DNA of 64,000 nucleotides from Glutamicibacter creatinolyticus (GTDB lineage Bacteria > Actinomycetota > Actinomycetes > Actinomycetales > Micrococcaceae): positions 1,116,001-1,180,000 of the forward strand of contig NZ_CP034412.1 in NCBI RefSeq assembly GCF_006094275.1, written 5' to 3'. The notes under the pieces were generated by a model. The model searched no databases and was not told the DNA's origin. It saw only the letters and a list, made by a program, of their open reading frames with translations. Shown here in pieces: positions 25,780 through 33,912 of this stretch (its first letter is position 1; every line of letters begins with the position of its first letter). A program made the position numbers and the translations under genes.

Positions 25780-27185
25780 GCGCGGCCTCCTGCCGCGGCG
25801 TCCGCCGACCCGCCCGCAGCGGTGTGACTGGACGGCGCCCCAGCGGCCGGTGTGTCAGCGGTACCGGCGGTCGCGGCCATCGCCTCCCACATCCGTGCGA
25901 AGTCCGGCATGGTCTTGGCGGTGGTCGCGATGTTCTCCACCCTCGTGCCGGGGGTCACCAGCCCGATCAGGGCGGCGGCGGTCGCCATCCGGTGATCCTC
26001 GTAGCTGAGCATGTCGGCGGCGCGGCGCGTGGCGGGCGGGATGATGCGCAACGTGTCCTCGGTGGCCTGCACGGTGGCGCCCACCCGGGTGAGTTCGCGT
26101 TCCAGGGCGGCGAGCCGGTCGGTTTCATGCCCCCGCAGGTGCCCGATCCCGGTCAGCCGGCTGGGGGAGTCGGCCAGCGTGCACAGCGCGGCCAGCGTGG
26201 GGGTCAGCTCGGCGGCGTCGGCGTAGTCGATCCCACCGATGGTGCCGGTGCCGCGCACCGTGAGCACCGCATCCGCGCCCAACTCCACCCGGGCGCCCAT
26301 GGCCGGCAGGATCTGCCGCCAGCGTCCGCCGATCTGGGTGGTGTGCCGCGGCCAGTGCGGGATGCGCACGGTGCCGGCGGTGGCCAGTGCGGCGGCCAGG
26401 AACGGGCCGGCGTTGGACAGGTCCGGTTCGACGCTGACGCTGAAGGCCGGCAGCCTGCCTTCGGCCACCTGCCAGCCGCGAGCGTCGGGGTCGGTGCTGA
26501 CCGTTGCGCCCAGCTCGTTCATGCTCTGCACGGTCATCTGGATGTGCTCGGGGCTGGCGACGGCCCCGTCGGCGGCCCGCAGACGCAGCCCGCCGGGCAG
26601 TGCCGGGCCGGCCAGCAGCATCGCGGAGATGAACTGGCTGGACCCCGACGCGTCGATGCGCACCTCGGGGCGTTGCCCCAGCTGCTGCGGGTGCACGGTG
26701 AACGGCAGGAAGCCGGGCTGTCCCGCGTACTCGATGCGCGCGCCGAGCTCGGCCAGGGCATCGAGCACCGGTCGCATGGGACGCACCCGGGCCCCGGCAT
26801 CCCCGTCGAAGTGGGCACTGACACCCAGCGCGGCGGCCAACGCCGGCACGAAGCGCATCACGGTGCCGGCCAGCCCGCAGTCAATGTGCACGATCCCCTG
26901 GCGCGGGCCGGCGGCGGCGGGCGGGGTCAGGCGCACCGTGGTGGACCGGTCATCCTGCACCGTGCGCTCAACACCCACCCCCAGGGCGGCCAGCGCGTCC
27001 AGCATCAGCTCGCTGTCGCGGCTGATCAGCGTGTTGTGGATCGTGCACGGTCCGTCGGCCAGGGCGGCGAGCACCAGATAGCGGTTGGTCAGGGACTTGG
27101 AGGCGGGCACCAGCACGGTCGCGTTGATCGGTTCGGTTACGGACGGGGCATCCCACATCGGGTGGTCGCTGACATGAGCCGGCAC
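25776..27185 (-). CDS. aroA: 3-phosphoshikimate 1-carboxyvinyltransferase (EPSP synthase)
   Basis: This 469-residue enzyme makes EPSP in the shikimate pathway. Shikimate-phosphate/PEP motifs are PASKSLTNRY (about 27-36), GLAGTVMRF, DASGSSQF, EPDLSNAGPF with the catalytic Asp, LRGHETDR and SYEDHRMA. The GTG at 27185 is chosen because GAAGGAAG precedes it and the gene lies opposite the sigH promoter; an ATG at 27158 is possible. The frame is open far upstream but only as antisense of sigH. The C-terminal 35 residues are a low-complexity Ala/Gly/Thr tail. First gene of a four-gene minus-strand run. Confidence 0.95.
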   Translation of the reverse strand: MPAHVSDHPMWDAPSVTEPINATVLVPASKSLTNRYLVLAALADGPCTIHNTLISRDSELMLDALAALGVGVERTVQDDRSTTVRLTPPAAAGPRQGIVHIDCGLAGTVMRFVPALAAALGVSAHFDGDAGARVRPMRPVLDALAELGARIEYAGQPGFLPFTVHPQQLGQRPEVRIDASGSSQFISAMLLAGPALPGGLRLRAADGAVASPEHIQMTVQSMNELGATVSTDPDARGWQVAEGRLPAFSVSVEPDLSNAGPFLAAALATAGTVRIPHWPRHTTQIGGRWRQILPAMGARVELGADAVLTVRGTGTIGGIDYADAAELTPTLAALCTLADSPSRLTGIGHLRGHETDRLAALERELTRVGATVQATEDTLRIIPPATRRAADMLSYEDHRMATAAALIGLVTPGTRVENIATTAKTMPDFARMWEAMAATAGTADTPAAGAPSSHTAAGGSADAAAGGRA

Positions 27186-27266
27186 GTGTTCTTCGCACTT
27201 CCTTCGCTTGGTTTCCAGGCCCGGTCCCCAGGAGACAGGCCCTAGCAGAATCCTACCGTGGGCACC

Positions 27267-27295
27267 GGGAATTATCCGGTCTGGGCGGGTGTTGG
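27267..27295 (+). promoter_or_regulatory. SigR/SigH-type promoter upstream of the sigma-factor gene
   Basis: GGGAAT (27267-27272), exactly 18 nt, then GTTGG (27291-27295) matches the Streptomyces SigR/mycobacterial SigH consensus GGAAT-N18-GTT. Transcription would begin near 27302, 22 nt before the ATG at 27324, which has GGAAGGA in front. This indicates autoregulation of the sigma factor. Confidence 0.85.
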
Positions 27296-27323
27296 AATGA
27301 GTGTGACGAGACTGGAAGGAACC

Positions 27324-28046
27324 ATGGGAACAACTGCAAGTGCCCCCTCGGCCGTCGCGGTCCTGCCCCGACCGGCCGGTGAGCGCGTAGACTGGGCGAT
27401 GATGACGGAAAATACTTTGGGTTCCGGCGTGCCCGATCCCGCTCAGGAAACCGACGAGCAGCGCCGCGAGCGTTTTGAGCGCGACGCGATGCAATACGTC
27501 GACCAGTTGTATTCGGCGGCCCTGCGCATGGCGCGCAACCCGGCGGACGCCGAGGACCTGGTGCAGGAGGCCTACACGAAGGCGTTCTCCGCGTTCCACC
27601 AGTACAAACCGGGAACCAACCTCAAGGCGTGGCTCTACCGGATTCTGACCAACACGTACATCAACCTGTACCGCAAGCGCCAGCGCGAACCCCAGCGCAC
27701 CAGCACGGACACCGTCGAGGACTGGCAGATGGCCCAGGCCGCGGACCACACGCCCACGGGGCTGCGTTCGGCGGAGGTCGAGGCGCTGGACCGGCTGCCG
27801 GATTCCGATGTGAAGGCCGCGCTGCAGGCGATCGGCGAGGATTTCCGCCTGGCCGTCTACTTTGTGGACGTGGAGGGCTTCAGCTACAAGGAAGCCGCCG
27901 AGATCCTCGGGGTGCCCATCGGCACGGTGATGTCACGATTGCATCGGGGACGGAAGAACTTGCGCGAGTTGTTGGCTGACTACGCCAAGGATCGGGGAGT
28001 GCCCGCGGCGGTATCCCACTCCAAGGCCAAGGGAGCGGAGAAGTAG
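27324..28046 (+). CDS. sigH: ECF RNA polymerase sigma factor, SigH/SigR type
   Basis: This 240-residue ECF12 sigma factor directs the thiol-oxidative and heat stress response. Region 2 runs from [14 protein letters not shown] to [12 protein letters not shown], region 4 from [10 protein letters not shown] to [15 protein letters not shown]. The ATG at 27324 is favoured by GGAAGGA and by the promoter just upstream; a pair of ATGs at 27399/27402 would give the short canonical form of about 215 residues, without a clear ribosome-binding site. A 25-residue extension is reminiscent of Streptomyces SigR', the unstable long form. The anti-sigma gene follows after 2 nt. Confidence 0.93.
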   Translation: MGTTASAPSAVAVLPRPAGERVDWAMMTENTLGSGVPDPAQETDEQRRERFERDAMQYVDQLYSAALRMARNPADAEDLVQEAYTKAFSAFHQYKPGTNLKAWLYRILTNTYINLYRKRQREPQRTSTDTVEDWQMAQAADHTPTGLRSAEVEALDRLPDSDVKAALQAIGEDFRLAVYFVDVEGFSYKEAAEILGVPIGTVMSRLHRGRKNLRELLADYAKDRGVPAAVSHSKAKGAEK

Positions 28047-28048
28047 AA

Positions 28049-28309
28049 ATGGATTGCTATTCACTGGGCGACTGTGCCGATTCCCGGCTGGTGCGCATCT
28101 ACAACTATCTCGATGGCGCGCTGACCCTGGAGGACATCAAAGAGGTCAAGCGGCACCTGGAGCACTGCCCGGAATGCACCGAGCAGTACGACCTGGAGTG
28201 CATCATCCGATCGGTGGTGCGCCGCAGCTGCCAGGAGCATGCCCCGAGCCAGCTGAAGGAAAAGATCATGGTGCGCATCTCGCAGATCCGGGTCGAATCC
28301 GGGCACTAG
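28049..28309 (+). CDS. rsrA: Zinc-binding anti-sigma factor, RsrA/RshA type
   Basis: This 86-residue protein has the ZAS motif H-x3-C-x2-C (H36, C40, C43 in HLEHCPEC) plus N-terminal cysteines C3 and C9, one of which should complete the redox-sensitive zinc site. Oxidation releases zinc and frees the sigma factor in the RsrA model. A further Cys is at about 51 and 61. It is coupled to sigH with 2 nt between genes and GGAGCGGAGAAG upstream. Confidence 0.92.
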   Translation: MDCYSLGDCADSRLVRIYNYLDGALTLEDIKEVKRHLEHCPECTEQYDLECIIRSVVRRSCQEHAPSQLKEKIMVRISQIRVESGH

Positions 28310-28595
28310 CCGTGGCCTTGCGCCCCCACGGGAACACCACAACTGCATACGGTTCGGTACCCACCGGTTTGCCCGGTGCCTACCACCACGACGCACCCAG
28401 CCGTCGACACCAGCACTCCGGCCGATCGGCCGGCACACCGGTGTCGGCGGCTGGTGCTATGCGGGGCGGAGATGACGCGCATCGCCCGGGCGGAGTTTGA
28501 CCTGCCGGGGTTTGCCGCCTCGTGCCAGGCGGAGAACGCCGTCGGGCGAAGAGCGGGCGGGACGGCGGATGCAGGGGCAGGTCGAGGATAAAGAA
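28310..28595. other. Convergent intergenic region with nested inverted repeat
   Basis: No gene is supported. A 14-bp near-perfect stem (28398-28411 with 28440-28453, one mismatch) encloses a perfect 16-bp palindrome CCGGCCGATCGGCCGG (28418-28433). It lies after rsrA and before the bL37 terminator read from the other side, so it may end or stabilise the sigH-rsrA mRNA. Confidence 0.5.
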
Positions 28596-28637
28596 ATCCC
28601 CGCAGGGCACCGGAAGAATCTGGTGCGCTGCGGGGAT
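28596..28637 (-). terminator. Intrinsic terminator of the bL37 gene
   Basis: Outer arms ATCCCCGCAG (28596-28605) and CTGCGGGGAT (28628-28637) with an inner GGCACC/GGTGC pairing; on the minus strand a TTTCTTTA tract follows, 14 nt after the stop codon. Confidence 0.82.
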
Positions 28638-28650
28638 CATCCATATCAGC

Positions 28651-28725
28651 TTATGCGTTGGGGCGCTTGCCGTGGTTTGCTGAACGCTTACGGCGGTCCT
28701 TACGCTTACGTGCGCGCTTCGACAT
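28651..28725 (-). CDS. 50S ribosomal protein bL37
   Basis: This 24-residue, very basic peptide (MSKRARKRKDRRKRSANHGK then RPNA) matches the actinobacterial bL37 family, which ends in ANHGKRPN and sits in the large ribosomal subunit. It is too short for ordinary gene finders. An AAGGAGG site precedes the ATG and a terminator follows. Location next to sigH-rsrA is conserved in related genomes as far as I recall. Confidence 0.92.
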   Translation of the reverse strand: MSKRARKRKDRRKRSANHGKRPNA

Positions 28726-28942
28726 AGTGCCTCCTTAGATAGGGATTGCGATACCGCCGCCAGTAGGCGGTGGTCCGGCCACCATTGTTTCACATGCGGG
28801 AGGGCTTTGTCGTTTGTGGCGTGCCACACGCGCGTCGTGGCAGCGGGGCACAGCGCCGTGCTGCGCGGCGCGGGGATGTGGCCAAGCATGGGGTGTGACC
28901 AAGCGCGCCAAGAGATGCACGGCCGGATCCCGGGCGGGCGGC

Positions 28943-29548
28943 TTAGCCTTCGCTTGGCTCGGGAAGCTCCATCCAGTTGTACCAGCCGCGGTGCAGCACC
29001 AGCCACGCCATCAGCCCGTAGCCGGCCTGTCCGGGCACCCCGCCGTTGGCGGTGAGGTCCGCGCGCCACTGGGTGTGGGCGCGCAGCGGGGTGAACGTGT
29101 CGATGTAGTGGTGGTTGCGCCGCAGGGCCACATCCGAGTAGACGCGGTTCAGTTCGGCGACCCGTTCGTTGCGGGCGTCGTCCAGCCCGGGGGCGGGACC
29201 CACCAGCAGCGCCTTGATCGACATCTGGCTGGCGGAGTCCAGGATGTTGGCCAGGTTCAGCCGGCTGCGGGCGGTGGAGACCTCAAGGTCAACGTCCCGG
29301 TCGGACAGGGCGATCACCAGCCGGTTCTCGACCCGGTCGCCAAAGCGCCGGGTCGCCTCGCCCAGCCAGCGTTCGGCCAGCGCCTCGGACCCTTCGGCCG
29401 GGGCAGCCAGCACAAAGGACTGCAGGCGCAGCGCGGGATCCTGGGTGCGCGCCAGGACCCGGCCAAACCACCCCAGGGCCCGGGGGTCACCATGTCCGGC
29501 CAGCAGTTCGTCTCCGATTGCGGTGATGCGGATGGTGCGTAACTCCAA
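28943..29548 (-). CDS. SGNH-fold protein lacking the catalytic residues
   Basis: This 201-residue protein has the fold pattern of GDSL/SGNH esterases, but block I reads ITAIGDELLAG, with Glu14 where the nucleophile Ser should be, and block V reads NGGVPGQAGYGLMAW where Asp-x-x-His is expected before the PxxxGY segment. It is therefore unlikely to be an ester hydrolase by the standard mechanism. The TTG at 29548 is chosen because GAAAGG lies 8 nt upstream and the GDE motif then sits at the usual distance from the start. It stands alone between bL37 and kgd. Confidence 0.75.
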   Translation of the reverse strand: MELRTIRITAIGDELLAGHGDPRALGWFGRVLARTQDPALRLQSFVLAAPAEGSEALAERWLGEATRRFGDRVENRLVIALSDRDVDLEVSTARSRLNLANILDSASQMSIKALLVGPAPGLDDARNERVAELNRVYSDVALRRNHHYIDTFTPLRAHTQWRADLTANGGVPGQAGYGLMAWLVLHRGWYNWMELPEPSEG

Positions 29549-29640
29549 CGGGGGACCTTTCGTGTGCCGATACCTAGTTCCCCACCTTAGCAGTGAACGC
29601 GGCGTGAACCCGGGCAATTGGGGAGGTGTTTAACGTGATG

Positions 29641-29703
29641 GTGCCGGCACCTGCCGGGCACCGCGACCCATTGCGGGGGAGCGGTGCCCGAAGGTGCCGG
29701 CAC
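29641..29703 (-). terminator. Long hairpin downstream of kgd
   Basis: Arms of about 23 bp (29641-29664 and 29681-29703) pair almost perfectly with one small bulge. It begins 21 bases after the kgd stop on the minus strand; there is no strong T-run. Confidence 0.65.
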
Positions 29704-29724
29704 TATGCGCCGGTCAGGGCCGGT

Positions 29725-32700
29725 TTAGCGGGCGAACGCCTGCTGCAGCAGCACGGCCTGCTCGGCCTCGTGCCGCTTGGAGGTGCCGGCGCTGGTGGCG
29801 GCCGACGCCGGGCGGGAGACCAGGGTGACCTTCTGCTCCAGGCTCGGGGCCACGTACAGGCCGAAGAACGGCCACGGGCCCTGGTTGGCCGGCTCGTCCT
29901 GCACCCAGCTGACCTTCGCGTTCGGGTACTTGGCCAGTTCCGCGGCGATCTGCTCGGTCGGGGCCGGGTAGAGCTGCTCCACGCGGATGATCGCGGTCTT
30001 CTCGTCCTTGGCCTTGGTGCGGGTGGCCAGCAGGTCGTAGTACAGCCGGCCGGAGACCAGCAGCACCTTGTCCACCGCGTTGTTATCGGAGATCGAGCTG
30101 TCCCCGATGACCTCGCGGAAGCCGCCGGTGGTGAAGTCCTCCACCGAGGTGGCCGCCGCCTTCAGGCGCAGCAGCTGCTTCGGGGTGAACACGATCAGCG
30201 GCTTGCGCGGACGGGCGTAGGCCTGGCGGCGCAGCAGGTGGAAGTGGTTGGCGCCGGTGGAGGGCTGGGCTACGACCATGTTGTTCTCCGCGCACAGCTG
30301 CAGGAAGCGCTCGATGCGGGCGGAGGAGTGGTCCGGGCCCTGGCCTTCGTAGCCGTGCGGCAGCAGCATCACCAGGGAGGAGGACTGCGACCACTTCTGC
30401 TCGGCCGAGGAGATGAACTCGTCGATCACCGTCTGGGCGCCGTTGACGAAGTCGCCGAACTGCGCCTCCCACATCACCAGCGCGTCCGGGCGCTCCACCG
30501 AGTAGCCGTACTCGAAGCCCAGGGCCGCGTATTCGCTGAGCAGCGAATCGTAGATCCAGATCGGGGCCTGGTCCTCGCTGAGGTGGTTCAGCGGGTACCA
30601 TTCCTCGTCGTTGATCCGGTCGTGGAACATCGAGTGGCGCTGCACGAAGGTGCCGCGGCGCGAGTCCTGGCCGGCCAGGCGCACCGGCACACCCTCCATG
30701 GAGAGCGAGCCCAGGGCCAGCAGCTCGGCGAAGCCCCAGTCGATGCCGCCCTCGCGGCTCATCTTCTCGCGGCGCTCCAGCAGGGAACGCAGCTTGTTGT
30801 GCACGTTGAAGCCCTCGGGGATCGCCAGGTGCGCCTTGCCGATGGCGGCCACGGTCTGCGCGGAGATCGCGCTGGGGCGGGCCCCGTCGCGGGTCAGCTC
30901 ATCCTCGGCCTGGGCGAACGGCTTCTCCAGGTCGTTGATGGTCGAACCCGGGGTGACGATCGGGATCGGGGAGGTCTGCGCGGCGTGGGTCTCGGAGAAG
31001 ATCCGCTCCAGCGACTCGCGGTACTCGGCCAACGCGTTGTCGGCCTCCTCCTGGGTGATGTCGCCGCGGCCGACGAGCGCCTCGGTGTACAGCTTGCGGG
31101 TCGAGCGCTTGGCCTCGATCAGGTTGTACATCATCGGCTGGGTCATCGACGGGTCATCGCCCTCGTTGTGCCCGCGGCGGCGGTAGCACACCAGGTCGAT
31201 CACGACGTCCTTGTTGAACTTCTGGCGGTACTCGAAGGCCAGCTGGCCCACGCGCACCACGTCCTCCGGGTCATCCCCGTTGACGTGGAAGACCGGGGCC
31301 TGCACGGCGCGGGCCACGTCGGTGGAGTACTCCGAGGAGCGCGAGGAGCTCGGGGCGGTGGTGAAGCCGATCTGGTTGTTCACGATCACGTGGATCGTGC
31401 CGCCGGTGCGGTAGCCCGGCAGCTGGCTCATGGCCAGGACCTCGGAGACCACACCCTGCCCGGCGAACGCGGCGTCGCCGTGCACCAGGATCGGCAGCAC
31501 TTCGCTGCGCGAGCCCAGGCGGTCCAGCTTGGCGCGCACGATGCCCTCCAGCACCGGGTCCACGGCCTCCAGGTGCGAGGGGTTCGCCGCCAGGTAGACC
31601 TTGGTCTCGTTGCCGGCATCCGAGGTGTAGGAGCCCTCGGTGCCCAGGTGGTACTTCACGTCGCCCGAACCCTGCACGGACCCCGGGGTGGCGGTGCCCT
31701 CGAACTCGCGGAAGACCTGTGCGTAGGTCTTGCCGGCGATGTTGGTCAGCACGTTCAGCCGGCCGCGGTGGGCCATGCCGATGCCCACCTCGCTCAGGTG
31801 CTCGTCGGCGGCGTCGGAGATGATCGCATCCAGCAGCGGAATCAGCGACTCGCCGCCTTCCAGGCTGAAGCGCTTCTGCCCGACGAACTTGGTCTGCAGG
31901 AAGGTCTCAAACGCCTCGGCGGCGTTGAGCTTGGACAGGATCCGCTTCTGCTCCTCGGCGCTGGGCTTGCGGTACGGGCGCTCCAGCTTGGACTGGAACC
32001 AGTCGCGCTCCACCGGCTCCTGCAGGTGCATGTACTCGATGCCGGTGGTGCGGCAGTAGGCGTCGCGCAGCACCCCGAGGATGTCGCGCAGCAGCATCCG
32101 GTCCTTGCCGCCCAGCCCGCCGGTGACCCATTCGCGGTCCAGGTCCCACAGGGTCAGCCCGTAGGTCTTGATGTCCAGGTCCGGGTGCTTGCGCTGCACG
32201 TACTCCAGCGGGTTGATGTCCGCCATCAGGTGCCCGCGCACGCGGTAGGAGTGGATCAGCTGCTGGATCCGGGCGACCTTGTTGACCTGCAGGTCGATGT
32301 CGACCTGGTTGTCCACGGCCCAGCGCACCGGCTCGTACGGGATGCGCAGCTGCTCGAAGATCTCGTCGTAGAAGTCCTGCTCACCCAGCAGCAGCGACTC
32401 GACCAGCTTCAGGAATTCGCCAGAACCGGCGCCCTGGATGACGCGGTGGTCGTAGGTCGAGGTCAGGGTGATGTGCTTGCCGATGCCCAGGGCGGCGACG
32501 GTCTTCTCCGCCGCGCCGCGGTACTCGGCCGGGTACTCCAGGGCGCCGACGCCGATGATCGCGGCCTGGCCCTTGGACAGGCGCGGCACCGAGTGCACGG
32601 TGCCGATGCCGCCGGGGTTGGTCAGCGACACGGTGGTGCCGGCGTAGTCGTCCGCGGTGAGCTTGTTGCCCCGCGCGCGCTTGATCAGGTCCTCATAGGT

Positions 32701-33483
32701 GGCCCAGAACTCGTTGAAGCTCAGGGTCTCGGCGGCCTTGATGTTCGGCACGGCCAACATGCGGGTGCCGTCGGGCTTGGGCATGTCAATGGCGATGCCG
32801 AAGTTCACGTGGGCCGGCTGCACGGCGGTGGGCTTCTTGTCCACCACGTCGTAGGTCACGTTCATCGACGGGAACTGCTTCAGCGCCCGCACCACGGCGA
32901 AGCCGATCAGGTGGGTGAAGGAGATCTTCCCGCCGCGGGTGCGCTTGAGATGGTTGTTGATGACCACGCGGTTGTCGATCATCAGCTTCGCCGGCACGGC
33001 GCGCACGGTGGTGGCGGTCGGCACGGTGAGGCTGGCGTCCATGTTGTTGGCGATGGCCTTCATCGGCCCGCGCAGCACGGTGCGCTTTTCCTCGCCATAG
33101 GACTGGTTCGAAGTCTGGGGTTTGGGGGCCTGCGCCGGGATCGGGGCGGTTTTCGGCGCGGCGTTCTGCTTGCTCGGCTCCGGCTTGGCGGCCTGCGGCT
33201 TCTCCGCAGCCGGCTCGCTGGAGCGGGCGGCAGCGGCCGCGCGCGGGGCACCCTGGGTCTTGGCCGGGGCGCTCTGCGGCTTCGCGGCGGGCTGGGCCGG
33301 CTTGGCTTCCGCAGCCGGCTTCTTCGCCGGTTCTTCCTCGTCTGCGGTGAGGGACTCGAAGATGTCCCACCATTTCTTATCGACCGAGTTCTTGTCGACG
33401 AGGTACTGCTGGTACAGCTCGTCTACTAGCCACTCGTTTCCACCGAACTCTTCCGTTAGCCGATGGTGTGCTTGCTCTGGCAC
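29725..33483 (-). CDS. kgd: Multifunctional 2-oxoglutarate metabolism enzyme
   Basis: This 1252-residue protein is the actinobacterial fusion of an E2-like succinyltransferase domain and an E1 2-oxoglutarate dehydrogenase. Order: E1 N-terminal helix (GGNEWLVDELYQQY, 14-27), a Lys/Ala/Pro linker (45-135), an E2 catalytic domain (about 136-365) with TYDHRV (D345, H346), then the thiamine-diphosphate E1 part with HRGRLNVL and GDAAFAGQGVV. It acts at the 2-oxoglutarate node of the TCA cycle. The GTG at 33483 is preferred over TTG at 33489 because GGGAGAGG is 8 nt upstream of it. No lipoyl domain is present, as usual for the family. Confidence 0.96.
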   Translation of the reverse strand: MPEQAHHRLTEEFGGNEWLVDELYQQYLVDKNSVDKKWWDIFESLTADEEEPAKKPAAEAKPAQPAAKPQSAPAKTQGAPRAAAAARSSEPAAEKPQAAKPEPSKQNAAPKTAPIPAQAPKPQTSNQSYGEEKRTVLRGPMKAIANNMDASLTVPTATTVRAVPAKLMIDNRVVINNHLKRTRGGKISFTHLIGFAVVRALKQFPSMNVTYDVVDKKPTAVQPAHVNFGIAIDMPKPDGTRMLAVPNIKAAETLSFNEFWATYEDLIKRARGNKLTADDYAGTTVSLTNPGGIGTVHSVPRLSKGQAAIIGVGALEYPAEYRGAAEKTVAALGIGKHITLTSTYDHRVIQGAGSGEFLKLVESLLLGEQDFYDEIFEQLRIPYEPVRWAVDNQVDIDLQVNKVARIQQLIHSYRVRGHLMADINPLEYVQRKHPDLDIKTYGLTLWDLDREWVTGGLGGKDRMLLRDILGVLRDAYCRTTGIEYMHLQEPVERDWFQSKLERPYRKPSAEEQKRILSKLNAAEAFETFLQTKFVGQKRFSLEGGESLIPLLDAIISDAADEHLSEVGIGMAHRGRLNVLTNIAGKTYAQVFREFEGTATPGSVQGSGDVKYHLGTEGSYTSDAGNETKVYLAANPSHLEAVDPVLEGIVRAKLDRLGSRSEVLPILVHGDAAFAGQGVVSEVLAMSQLPGYRTGGTIHVIVNNQIGFTTAPSSSRSSEYSTDVARAVQAPVFHVNGDDPEDVVRVGQLAFEYRQKFNKDVVIDLVCYRRRGHNEGDDPSMTQPMMYNLIEAKRSTRKLYTEALVGRGDITQEEADNALAEYRESLERIFSETHAAQTSPIPIVTPGSTINDLEKPFAQAEDELTRDGARPSAISAQTVAAIGKAHLAIPEGFNVHNKLRSLLERREKMSREGGIDWGFAELLALGSLSMEGVPVRLAGQDSRRGTFVQRHSMFHDRINDEEWYPLNHLSEDQAPIWIYDSLLSEYAALGFEYGYSVERPDALVMWEAQFGDFVNGAQTVIDEFISSAEQKWSQSSSLVMLLPHGYEGQGPDHSSARIERFLQLCAENNMVVAQPSTGANHFHLLRRQAYARPRKPLIVFTPKQLLRLKAAATSVEDFTTGGFREVIGDSSISDNNAVDKVLLVSGRLYYDLLATRTKAKDEKTAIIRVEQLYPAPTEQIAAELAKYPNAKVSWVQDEPANQGPWPFFGLYVAPSLEQKVTLVSRPASAATSAGTSKRHEAEQAVLLQQAFAR

Positions 33484-33912
33484 GTGCAACGCCTCTCCCT
33501 GATTTTCTACGCTGTTCTAGCTTGGGCGGGCGGTGGCCCGAGGACGCTATGAGTGGCCACCGTGCACACAAGATTTCTAGACCTCCCAACAGTCTAGTGA
33601 CATTTTGCGCCAGTTGGCTAAGACGCGGCACGGATCACAGGATCGGATGCTCACATATCTCCCGCTCACCGGGGGATTTGTGCCGTTCATCTTTTTCATC
33701 TGTCGGTGATGCGAAGTTAAGCTTCGTTCGTTAGACTGATGCGCACTATGGACAGTCATTCTCCGTGCCGGCCGGTCGCCCAAGGGCGCAGCGCCGGCAG
33801 CCCCAGACATGAACAGGTGGGCTCCGCCTCCCGATTGGAGCCTTCTAGTTGCCGCTGGGCGGCAATTGGAATTACTTTCACCACACCGGCCCTAGGGGGA
33901 AGCTAGCCCCCA
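33484..33912. other. Divergent intergenic region, kgd / CBS membrane protein
   Basis: This 429-bp region presumably holds both promoters. I see AT-richer stretches around 33600-33730 and a -10-like TTAGACT near 33732, but no RNA gene, long inverted repeat or supported small coding frame. Confidence 0.4.

Noticed and set aside
29626-33429. 1267-codon open frame on the plus strand, opposite kgd
   Set aside because: It is the antisense of a well-supported gene; high GC in third positions keeps the frame open. The translation is Val/Leu/Gly/Arg/His-rich without domains.
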